The notes below the pieces were generated by a model. The model saw only the letters and a list, made by a program, of their open reading frames with translations, was not told the origin of the DNA and ran no database searches. 5,376 bases of DNA. Source: Actinomycetota bacterium. Its GTDB lineage: Bacteria; Actinomycetota; Actinomycetes; Nanopelagicales; Nanopelagicaceae. A program made the position numbers and the translations under genes. The stretch lies in assembly GCA_947463335.1 (NCBI GenBank), contig CANHRF010000075.1, forward strand, positions 1 through 5,376, in the 5' to 3' direction. Within the stretch, counting starts at the first letter, position 1. Each line of letters begins with the position of its first letter. This document shows, one piece after another, positions 1-5,376 of the stretch.

Positions 1-1719
1 AGAGCGCTGCTTGAAAGAGTTTCACTTGGCGTCTCCGAAGGCGATCGCATCGGAATTGTTGGACGTAATGGTTCAGGTAAAAGCACGCTAATGAAAGTAA
101 TTGCTGCGCTTGAAAATCCTGATCAAGGCAGAGTAACAAAAGCTAATTCAGTAAAAATAGGCCTACTTTCACAAGTCGATAAAGCTGATCCGAATTCAAC
201 GGTAGGCGATGTAGTAATCGGAGATAGAGCAAAACACGAATGGGCGAGTGATTCAGGAATAAGAGAAGTATTTACCGGCCTATTCGGCGGCTTCGATGAT
301 CACTTATTTGAAAGAAAATTCTCTACTTTATCTGGAGGAGAAAAACGTAGAGTCGGTCTAGCCAAATTATTGATTGATGAACTTGATTTGATTCTCTTAG
401 ATGAACCAACCAACCATCTAGATGTTGAAGGTGTGGCGTGGTTGGCGAACCACTTAAATAGCCGCAAATCTTTAGCCGTCCTTGTTATCACGCACGATAG
501 ATGGTTCCTCGATGCGGTGACTGATCGCACTTGGGAAGTTGTCGGTGGCAAAGTAGAAGAGTACGACGGTGGATATTCAGCATTTGTTTTAGCTAAAGCC
601 GAGCGCGCACGCCAAGCGAGTGCAATGGATGCCCGACGCAATAACTTGATCCGCAAGGAACTTGCGTGGTTACGTAGAGGTGCACCTGCAAGAACCACCA
701 AACCTAAGTTTCGTGTAGATGCAGCAAATGTTCTGATTGCCGAAGAACCCGCACCACGCGATCAAGGTGAGTTATTAAAGTTTGCGCGAAATCGTTTAGG
801 AAACACTGTCTTTGAGGCACACCACCTGCAAATCAAAGCTGGTGAAAAAGAGTTAATTGATGACCTTTACTGGAACGTTGGTCCCGGAGATCGCATTGGA
901 ATTGTCGGCGTTAATGGCGCTGGAAAAACTACTTTAATGCGCACTTTGGTAGGACAAGTACAACCTTCGGCTGGAAAGCTAACTACAGGAGTCACCGTCA
1001 AAGCAGCTTTCTTAACCCAGCATCTGGATGAGTTAAATCCAACTTGGCGAGTGCTAGAAGCGGTTGAAAAAGTAGCTTCACATATCGAACTTGGCAATGG
1101 AAAGTCACTTTCTGCATCTCAACTCTGCGAACGGTTAGGTTTCGATAAAGATTCGCAATGGACCCCGGTCGGTGATTTATCCGGAGGCGAAAAACGCAGA
1201 TTGCAACTAACTCGCTTATTAATGGATTCACCAAATGTCTTGTTACTAGATGAGCCGACAAATGATTTTGATATTGAAACCTTAACTGAACTAGAAGATC
1301 TTCTAGATAGTTTCGGCGGAACACTAATTATTATTTCTCACGATAGATATTTTCTGGAACGAGTTTGTGATCGATTTGTTGGATTGCTTGGAGATGGCGC
1401 GCTTCGCGATCTGCCCCGCGGAGTCGATCAGTATCTGGAGCAACGTCTTGATTCACTGCAAAAACCAGTTCAGCCGAGTAAAGAGAAACCTCAATCCTCA
1501 GCCTCTGAGCAACGTCAGTTGAAGAAGGATTTAGTACGTGTAGAAAGACAGATTCAGAAATCTAAGGAGAAGATTGCTGAGCTAGAAATAGCGCAAGAAA
1601 ACGCGGCATTTGATCCAGCAGAGTTAACAAAAATCAGCGAAGAACTTGAAAGTGCGCGTACCGATTTAAACACTCGAGAAGAAGAATGGCTAGAAATCAC
1701 TGATCAACTAGGCGGTTGA
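1..1719 (+). CDS. uup: ABC-F family ATPase, Uup-like (5'-truncated)
   Basis: This is a soluble protein with two tandem ATP-binding cassettes and no membrane segment, as in the ABC-F family, whose members act on ribosomes; Uup has also been linked to DNA intermediates. The frame is open from base 1, so the true start lies left of the window, probably only 20-30 codons away. Numbering the 572 visible codons, cassette 1 has Walker A GRNGSGKST at about 21-29, signature LSGGEKRR at 110-117, Walker B with ILLDEP at 131-136 and the switch His near 165. The inter-cassette linker (about 196-268) contains ELAWLRRGAPARTTKP, which resembles the Uup linker rather than the EttA one. Cassette 2 has GVNGAGKTT at 303-311, LSGGEKRR at 393-400, LLLDEPTN at 414-421 and its switch His near 447. 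A charged, Lys/Glu-rich segment from about 500 to 570 looks like the C-terminal coiled coil of Uup. All catalytic motifs are intact. An antibiotic-resistance ABC-F is less likely given the linker and tail. Confidence 0.93.
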   Translation, partial: RALLERVSLGVSEGDRIGIVGRNGSGKSTLMKVIAALENPDQGRVTKANSVKIGLLSQVDKADPNSTVGDVVIGDRAKHEWASDSGIREVFTGLFGGFDDHLFERKFSTLSGGEKRRVGLAKLLIDELDLILLDEPTNHLDVEGVAWLANHLNSRKSLAVLVITHDRWFLDAVTDRTWEVVGGKVEEYDGGYSAFVLAKAERARQASAMDARRNNLIRKELAWLRRGAPARTTKPKFRVDAANVLIAEEPAPRDQGELLKFARNRLGNTVFEAHHLQIKAGEKELIDDLYWNVGPGDRIGIVGVNGAGKTTLMRTLVGQVQPSAGKLTTGVTVKAAFLTQHLDELNPTWRVLEAVEKVASHIELGNGKSLSASQLCERLGFDKDSQWTPVGDLSGGEKRRLQLTRLLMDSPNVLLLDEPTNDFDIETLTELEDLLDSFGGTLIIISHDRYFLERVCDRFVGLLGDGALRDLPRGVDQYLEQRLDSLQKPVQPSKEKPQSSASEQRQLKKDLVRVERQIQKSKEKIAELEIAQENAAFDPAELTKISEELESARTDLNTREEEWLEITDQLGG

Positions 1720-1721
1720 GT

Positions 1722-1733
1722 TAAAATCTGCCT
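1722..1733 (+). promoter_or_regulatory. Possible leaderless promoter (-10 TAAAAT) for the YqhA-family gene
   Basis: The 14-base gap after the ABC-F stop codon contains TAAAAT at 1722-1727, followed by six bases and then the ATG at 1734. The consensus TANNNT, placed about six to seven bases before an initiating ATG, is the usual arrangement for leaderless transcripts in actinobacteria. No Shine-Dalgarno sequence is visible in front of this ATG, which agrees with leaderless translation. No convincing -35 box is seen around 1698-1704. The gene could also be reached by read-through from the ABC-F gene. The assignment is inference from spacing and consensus. Confidence 0.5.
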
Positions 1734-2267
1734 ATGAGCCAAATTTCACATATCGTCGAAGCGATTCTCTTCCGCAGCCGTTTCTTACTTGCTCCGCTAT
1801 ACCTTGGACTTGTCGGAGCGCTAATTCTTCTCGCTTACCGCTTCGTAATTGAGTTCTGGCACCTCGCTGAAAAGACTCCAGATATGAGTGCGAGCGAATT
1901 TACCCTTGCGTTACTGGCTCTCCTTGATTTAACTCTTCTGGCAAATCTTATTTTAATGGTGATCTTCGCAGGTTATGAAAACTTTGTATCTCGTATTGAT
2001 ATCGCTCTGGAATCTAAAGATCGTCCACACTGGATGGGAACAATTGACTTCAGCGGATTGAAAATTAAGTTGATTGGTTCGCTAGTTGCTATCTCGGTCA
2101 TTGAACTCTTAAAGGATTTCATTGAACTAGCTGGTGAAGCAGAAGTTGGCGAAGGCACAATTTGGAGAATCGCCATTCACCTAACATTTGTTATCTCTGG
2201 CGTCTTATTTGCTTTGATGGATTGGATCGCTGACAAGCGCGAATTCACCGGCACCCATCCACAGTGA
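1734..2267 (+). CDS. UPF0114 / YqhA-family membrane protein
   Basis: A 177-residue integral membrane protein with about four hydrophobic segments (roughly 17-36, 58-80, 111-129 and 143-163). It matches what I recall of Escherichia coli YqhA (UPF0114): an N-terminal R-FLLAPLYLGL stretch at about 16-26, LLDLTL at 63-68, the family motif GYENFVSRID at 80-89, the SLVAIS segment near 116-121, and IHLTFVISG at 148-156. Length is close to the family norm (about 165-180 residues). No molecular function is established for this family that I can state, so the call is family membership only. The ATG at 1734 fits the family N-terminus and sits next to a leaderless-type -10 element. The gene ends inside the GTGA that also starts the downstream transporter, suggesting co-translation. 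Confidence 0.88.
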   Translation: MSQISHIVEAILFRSRFLLAPLYLGLVGALILLAYRFVIEFWHLAEKTPDMSASEFTLALLALLDLTLLANLILMVIFAGYENFVSRIDIALESKDRPHWMGTIDFSGLKIKLIGSLVAISVIELLKDFIELAGEAEVGEGTIWRIAIHLTFVISGVLFALMDWIADKREFTGTHPQ

Positions 2268-3220
2268 CCAAAGGTAATACCCGGCTAGATCTTCTAGCCG
2301 CTCTTTCTGGCATATTAATTGCGATGCAGGCGCGCGCCAATGGTGAGCTCTCGCACCGAATGGGCAATTCCATTGAAGCAGCGCTCGTCTCCTTTGGCTC
2401 GGGTTTAATTCTTATCTCAATAATCTCAATCTTCACCCCTTCGATACGAAATGGAATGAAGAATTTAAAGAGCGCAGTGAATAGAAAAGAGATTCCAGTT
2501 TGGACGCTCTTTGCGGGAATGCTCGGCGGAAGTTTCGTAGCCGTTCAAACGCAAATTGTTCCGATAGTTGGTGTTGCAATTTATTCAGTCGCCTCGATCG
2601 CGGGACAGACAGCGACATCGCTGCTTGTCGATCGCATCGGTTTGACTGGAGGTGGCAAGAAGCAGATAACAACTAGAAGAGTTACCGCCGCTGGAGTCAC
2701 CGTGCTGGCAGTGCTGGTATCTGTCTTTGACCGTATAGACGCCCAGAATTTATCGCTTTTTGCAGTGTTATTCGGATGTTTTGCCGGCTGCATAGTCGGC
2801 GTCCAGCGCGCTTTAAATGGTCAGATAAATGAAAGTACAAAACAGAGTTTTGCTACTTCTTGGCTCAACTTCATAATGGGAACAACATTCCTCTTTATCT
2901 TTCTATCTATTGGAGTATTGATCAATCGCTCTGAATTAGTTCCCTTACCGGCTGGGCCTTGGTGGATGTACATGGGTGGAACAATCGGCGTTATCTATAT
3001 CGCCTTTACATCGACGATTGTTCAACACTTAGGCGTACTCACATTCACGCTAATTAGCGTTGGTGGACAACTGGTCGGATCTTTACTTATTGATCTGTAT
3101 TCCCCAACAGAAGGCGTGCAGATCAGCGCTTACTTAGTAACCGGAATTGTTATGACTTATCTAGGGGTTGTTGTGGGTGGCGTCGGTTCTTTACCAAAAC
3201 TGAGATCAAAGAAGCAGTAA
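2264..3220 (+). CDS. DMT-superfamily transporter, YdcZ/DUF606 type (two-repeat)
   Basis: A 318-residue, very hydrophobic protein with about ten transmembrane segments, matching the DUF606/YdcZ branch of the drug/metabolite transporter superfamily. Two homologous halves are visible. The segment after the first helix (QARANGELSHR, residues 22-32) is echoed by QRALNGQINES at 181-191. The block GGSFVAVQTQIVPIVGVAIY beginning at residue 88, leading to GQTATSLLVDRIGL, is echoed by the block starting GGTIGVIYIA at 238, leading to GGQLVGSLLIDLYS. Many YdcZ proteins are single-repeat (about 140-150 residues); this is the fused double form. The substrate cannot be inferred. The start is GTG at 2264, inside the GTGA overlap with the preceding gene; no Shine-Dalgarno sequence is evident, so translation probably depends on coupling. 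Its last 71 bases, encoding the end of the final helix and a short basic tail, are antisense to the 3' end of dedA. Confidence 0.87.
   Translation: MTKGNTRLDLLAALSGILIAMQARANGELSHRMGNSIEAALVSFGSGLILISIISIFTPSIRNGMKNLKSAVNRKEIPVWTLFAGMLGGSFVAVQTQIVPIVGVAIYSVASIAGQTATSLLVDRIGLTGGGKKQITTRRVTAAGVTVLAVLVSVFDRIDAQNLSLFAVLFGCFAGCIVGVQRALNGQINESTKQSFATSWLNFIMGTTFLFIFLSIGVLINRSELVPLPAGPWWMYMGGTIGVIYIAFTSTIVQHLGVLTFTLISVGGQLVGSLLIDLYSPTEGVQISAYLVTGIVMTYLGVVVGGVGSLPKLRSKKQ
3150..3220. other. Tail-to-tail overlap of convergent coding regions
   Basis: The plus-strand transporter ends with TAA at 3218-3220, while the minus-strand DedA gene ends with TAA at 3150-3152, so 71 bases encode protein on both strands. 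On the plus strand this is the end of the last membrane helix plus a Lys/Arg-rich tail; on the minus strand it is the polar C-terminal tail of DedA after its last helix. No convincing intrinsic terminator is present here, so the two transcripts may overlap. Confidence 0.85.
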
Positions 3221-3770
3221 TAAAAAATGCTGCGAGTGCATATGAAGAACTCTTCACCCACGGAACACTCGCTGCGTAGTAACCAGCAAGGGTAATTCCA
3301 ACGCCCCAGATTAAAGCACCAAGTGCGTTTGCCGATAAAAATTTGTAGTAATTCATCTTCGCAGCGCCAGCGATTGGCGGAACAAAGGTGCGAATCCAAG
3401 GAAAGAAGCGAGCAATCACAACAGCCCACCACCCATATTTTTCGTAGAAGACTTCAGATTTTGCAATCATGCGCTTCATTCTCGGAGACTCTCTCTTATC
3501 CAAGTACGGACGACCAACGACTCTTCCGATCACAAAACCAACTTGATCACCGAAGAAAGCCGCGAGAAAGATAAGCGAAACTAAAATTACAATATTAATA
3601 TTTCCGTGAGCTGCTGCGACTAAACCAGCGCTAAAGAGAATCGAATCGCCGGGTAAGAAGAAACCGAAAAGCAGCCCAGTCTCGATAAAAACTATCCCCG
3701 CAACTACTGTGTAGAAGATAAACGGGGCGAGCGAAGATAATTGGGAATCAAAAGAAGCTGCAAACTCCAT
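3150..3770 (-). CDS. DedA-family (VTT/SNARE-associated domain) membrane protein
   Basis: A 206-residue inner-membrane protein of the DedA family, whose members support membrane homeostasis and include proposed lipid-carrier (undecaprenyl phosphate) flippases; its exact substrate here is unknown. Hallmarks in order: a glutamate followed by TGLLFGFFLPGDS (E30 to S43, with acidic E30 and D42), AFFGDQVGFVIGR at 71-83, FYEKYGWWAVVIARFFPW at about 108-125 continuing to R127 and PPIAGAAKM (the conserved arginines R121 and R127 of the ARFxPxxR motif are present), and a final hydrophobic helix near 176-194. Length is normal for the family. The ATG (3768-3770) follows the malic enzyme stop codon with no gap; only a weak A-rich AAAAAAGAG sits in front of it, so it is probably translated by coupling as the third gene of the upp operon. 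The polar C-terminal tail overlaps the convergent transporter gene. Confidence 0.93.
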   Translation of the reverse strand: MEFAASFDSQLSSLAPFIFYTVVAGIVFIETGLLFGFFLPGDSILFSAGLVAAAHGNINIVILVSLIFLAAFFGDQVGFVIGRVVGRPYLDKRESPRMKRMIAKSEVFYEKYGWWAVVIARFFPWIRTFVPPIAGAAKMNYYKFLSANALGALIWGVGITLAGYYAASVPWVKSSSYALAAFFITASLISVLVKNRRHPQQPLDKS

Positions 3771-3773
3771 TTA
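3764..3773 (-). promoter_or_regulatory. Zero-gap stop-start junction, malic enzyme to dedA
   Basis: Read on the minus strand the junction is TAA immediately followed by ATG. The Val codon and first base of codon two make GTTTAAATGG around it, the same ten bases as at the upp-malic enzyme junction. An A-rich AAAAAAGAG lies about eight bases ahead of the ATG and is at best a weak ribosome-binding site. Translation of dedA likely relies on ribosomes terminating on the malic enzyme frame. Confidence 0.6.
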
Positions 3774-5090
3774 AACGCTCTTTTTTACTGCCGCAGCAAC
3801 TTTTTGGACAACCTGAGCATCGAAAACGCTAGGCACGATAAATGATGCGTTGAGCTGGGATGTAGAAACACAAGATGCGATCGCCTCAGCCGCAGCAATC
3901 AATAACTCATCTGTAATTTTATGAGCGTTTGCATCTAACAGCCCGCGGAAGATTCCTGGGAAAGCCAAAACGTTATTAATCTGATTTGGTTGATCGCTGC
4001 GTCCGGTTGCTACGACAGTTGCATACTTTCGCGCAATTACTGGATCAATCTCTGGATCTGGGTTGGCTAGAGCAAAGACAATTGATCCGCTAGCCATAGA
4101 AGCTACATCTTTTTCAGTTAATACATTAGGAGCGCTCACGCCGATAAATACATCTGCGCCTTTCATGGCATCTGAGATGCTTCCGCTAAATCCAGGTGTA
4201 ACACATCCGTTGATATCAAAGGCAATAATCTTTTGTGCGCCACTCTTGGTCAGAAGTCTGGCAATCGCAGTACCGGCTGCGCCGGCACCGCTCATTACGA
4301 TTGTTATCTCGCTCAACTTCTTTTTTACTAATTTAAGTGAGTTGGTTAGAGCGGCTAGAACAACTATCGCTGTGCCGTGTTGGTCATCGTGGAAAACTGG
4401 AATATCTAATAAATCGCGTAAGCGTTCTTCGATTTCAAAGCAGCGAGGTGCAGAGATATCTTCCAAGTTTATGCCACCGTAAACCGGGGCGATTAGCTGA
4501 ACGGTGCGAACAATTTCATCTACATCTTGTGTATCCAAACAAACTGGCCAAGCATCGACATCGGCAAATCTCTTGAAGAGCGCGGCTTTACCTTCCATTA
4601 CAGGAAGCGCTGCAGCAGGCCCGATGTTTCCTAAGCCAAGTACTGCAGAACCATCTGTAACAACAGCCACGGTATTGCGCTTCATTGTTAAGCGGCGTAC
4701 ATCGGAGGGATCTTCAACAATTGCCTGACAAATACGGGCTACACCTGGGGTGTATGCGCGAGATAGATCATCTCTCGTCTTTAAGGGCACTTTTGCCTGA
4801 ACTTCTAACTTTCCACCAAGGTGCAATAAGAATGTGCGATCGCTAACTTTGCGAACTGTCAGCCCTGCGTGTGCGGTCAAGGCGTTATTTATTTCTTGCG
4901 CATGATCCACATCTATTGTGTCGCAAGTGACATCTATAACTACTTTTTCTAAAAGTGACTCAACAACATCGAGTGCGGTAATTGTTGCCCCGGCCCCAGT
5001 GATTGTGCTGGTGATTAAAGCAACTGGCTGAAGATCTGGAGATCCTTCAACACGAATCGTGATTCCGTACCCAGGTGATGTTGATGCCAT
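3771..5090 (-). CDS. Malic enzyme with N-terminal ACT domain
   Basis: This enzyme catalyses oxidative decarboxylation of malate to pyruvate and CO2 with reduction of NAD(P), in the cytoplasm. In the 439-residue product, residues about 7-80 form an ACT-like regulatory domain (ITIRVEG start, IDVTCDT strand), suggesting small-molecule control; the ligand is unknown. The catalytic part begins with RDDLSRAYTPGVARI (putative general acid Tyr113), VVTDGSAVLGLGNIG at 143-157, EGKAALFKRF with putative catalytic Lys168, metal-ligand candidates Glu210-Asp211 in NLEDIS and Asp236 in FHDDQHGTA, the Rossmann loop GAGAAG at 268-273 with Asp292 at the end of the next strand, ANPDPE at 342-347 and NQINNVLAFPGIFRGLLD from 369. 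Cofactor preference (NAD or NADP) is not decided by what I can see. The loop after residue 298 is some 25 residues shorter than in actinobacterial relatives I recall. The start directly follows the upp stop codon and fits the family's N-terminus. Confidence 0.93.
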   Translation of the reverse strand: MASTSPGYGITIRVEGSPDLQPVALITSTITGAGATITALDVVESLLEKVVIDVTCDTIDVDHAQEINNALTAHAGLTVRKVSDRTFLLHLGGKLEVQAKVPLKTRDDLSRAYTPGVARICQAIVEDPSDVRRLTMKRNTVAVVTDGSAVLGLGNIGPAAALPVMEGKAALFKRFADVDAWPVCLDTQDVDEIVRTVQLIAPVYGGINLEDISAPRCFEIEERLRDLLDIPVFHDDQHGTAIVVLAALTNSLKLVKKKLSEITIVMSGAGAAGTAIARLLTKSGAQKIIAFDINGCVTPGFSGSISDAMKGADVFIGVSAPNVLTEKDVASMASGSIVFALANPDPEIDPVIARKYATVVATGRSDQPNQINNVLAFPGIFRGLLDANAHKITDELLIAAAEAIASCVSTSQLNASFIVPSVFDAQVVQKVAAAVKKSV

Positions 5091-5093
5091 TTA
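5084..5093 (-). promoter_or_regulatory. Zero-gap stop-start junction, upp to malic enzyme
   Basis: On the minus strand the upp stop TAA (5091-5093) abuts the malic enzyme ATG (5088-5090). The upstream bases, which encode the last codons of upp, show no Shine-Dalgarno-like purine run, so start selection probably depends on translational coupling. There is no room for a separate leaderless promoter of the TANNNT type. Confidence 0.6.
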
Positions 5094-5376
5094 AACAACA
5101 CCGTAAAGACGATCACCAGCGTCACCTAAACCAGGAACGATATAACCGTGTTCGTTTAACTTCTCATCAAGCGCACCTGTGACAAGTGTGATTGGAACAC
5201 CGGTGTTAGCGAAGGCATCTTCAAGTACTTTTATTCCTTCAGGAGCGGAGAGAATGCAAATTGCAGTGATGTCATCGGCGCCACGTTCAATTAAAAAGTT
5301 AATCGCTGCAACCAGCGTTCCACCTGTAGCCAACATTGGATCTAGAACAAAACATTGACGACCTGAGAGATTTTCA
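5091..5376 (-). CDS. upp: Uracil phosphoribosyltransferase, C-terminal part
   Basis: Upp makes UMP from uracil and PRPP in pyrimidine salvage, in the cytoplasm. The visible frame continues to the window edge: before the Met at 5336 the codons read [13 protein letters not shown], giving the family's PRPP-binding motif DPMLATGGT, so that Met is internal and the real start lies right of the window. About 94 codons are present, a little under half of the usual 205-215 residues. Further hallmarks are [10 protein letters not shown], the uracil-binding segment [18 protein letters not shown], and a C-terminus (YGVV) ending where the family normally ends. It is the first visible gene of a minus-strand cluster with malic enzyme and dedA. 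The catalytic region looks intact. Confidence 0.95.
   Translation of the reverse strand, partial: ENLSGRQCFVLDPMLATGGTLVAAINFLIERGADDITAICILSAPEGIKVLEDAFANTGVPITLVTGALDEKLNEHGYIVPGLGDAGDRLYGVV

Noticed and set aside
91..93. ATG as the start of the ABC-F gene
   Set aside because: The frame is open from base 1 and codons 21-29 encode the Walker A motif, so this Met lies just after the P-loop and is internal.
300..701. Minus-strand 133-codon open frame
   Set aside because: It is antisense to the first ABC cassette and linker; its composition looks like a shadow of the real gene.
3214..3233. GCAG / CTGC inverted repeat with A-rich loop after the transporter stop, considered as a terminator
   Set aside because: The stem is only four pairs with a 12-base loop, has no following T-run on the plus strand, and lies inside dedA coding sequence.
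3157..3432. Minus-strand 91-codon frame overlapping dedA, considered as a frameshifted piece
   Set aside because: DedA is complete and in frame across this region with all family motifs; the other frame gives no recognisable protein.
4063..4482. Plus-strand 139-codon open frame
   Set aside because: It lies wholly antisense to conserved malic enzyme sequence and shows no domain or start signal.
5334..5336. Met codon as the start of upp
   Set aside because: Upstream codons to the window edge continue the conserved Upp sequence; this Met is part of the DPMLATGGT motif.
1..5376. Mobile element, CRISPR array, tRNA/rRNA, phage or defence system
   Set aside because: No regularly spaced repeats, terminal inverted repeats, transposase or integrase motifs, tRNA-like folds or unexplained coding regions were found; every gene belongs to a recognised family.

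Overview
The window is almost wall-to-wall protein-coding DNA. It reads as a chromosomal stretch of a compact, low-GC actinobacterium (GC in the low to mid 40s % by eye). The lineage call is inference. It rests on a malic enzyme with an N-terminal ACT-like domain of the kind I know from actinobacteria, a Uup-type ABC-F ATPase that resembles actinobacterial members, and a leaderless-looking promoter (TAAAAT, six bases before an ATG). Intergenic DNA is nearly absent, which would suit a streamlined planktonic actinobacterium such as the Nanopelagicales (acI). No RNA genes, mobile elements, CRISPR arrays or long direct repeats were seen, and no stretch over 15 bases lacks a gene.

Left half, plus strand (1-3220): a 5'-truncated Uup-like ABC-F ATPase (1-1719); after 14 bases, a small UPF0114/YqhA-family membrane protein (1734-2267); then, overlapping it by 4 bases, a two-repeat YdcZ/DUF606-type DMT transporter starting at GTG (2264-3220). 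The last two are probably translationally coupled.

Right half, minus strand (5376 down to 3150): the C-terminal part of uracil phosphoribosyltransferase Upp (running off the right edge), then an ACT-domain malic enzyme, then a DedA-family membrane protein. The stop codon of each gene directly abuts the ATG of the next, and both junctions carry the same ten bases, GTTTAAATGG. These three are very likely one operon whose promoter lies beyond the window.

The two gene sets converge, and the dedA and transporter coding regions overlap tail to tail by 71 bases. Functionally this is housekeeping: a ribosome-associated or DNA-associated ATPase, pyrimidine salvage, C4-to-pyruvate carbon flow and membrane transport or maintenance. 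I see no evidence of a new defence or mobile system. The points worth a second look are the packed junctions, the convergent overlap, the leaderless promoter and a shortened loop in the malic enzyme.
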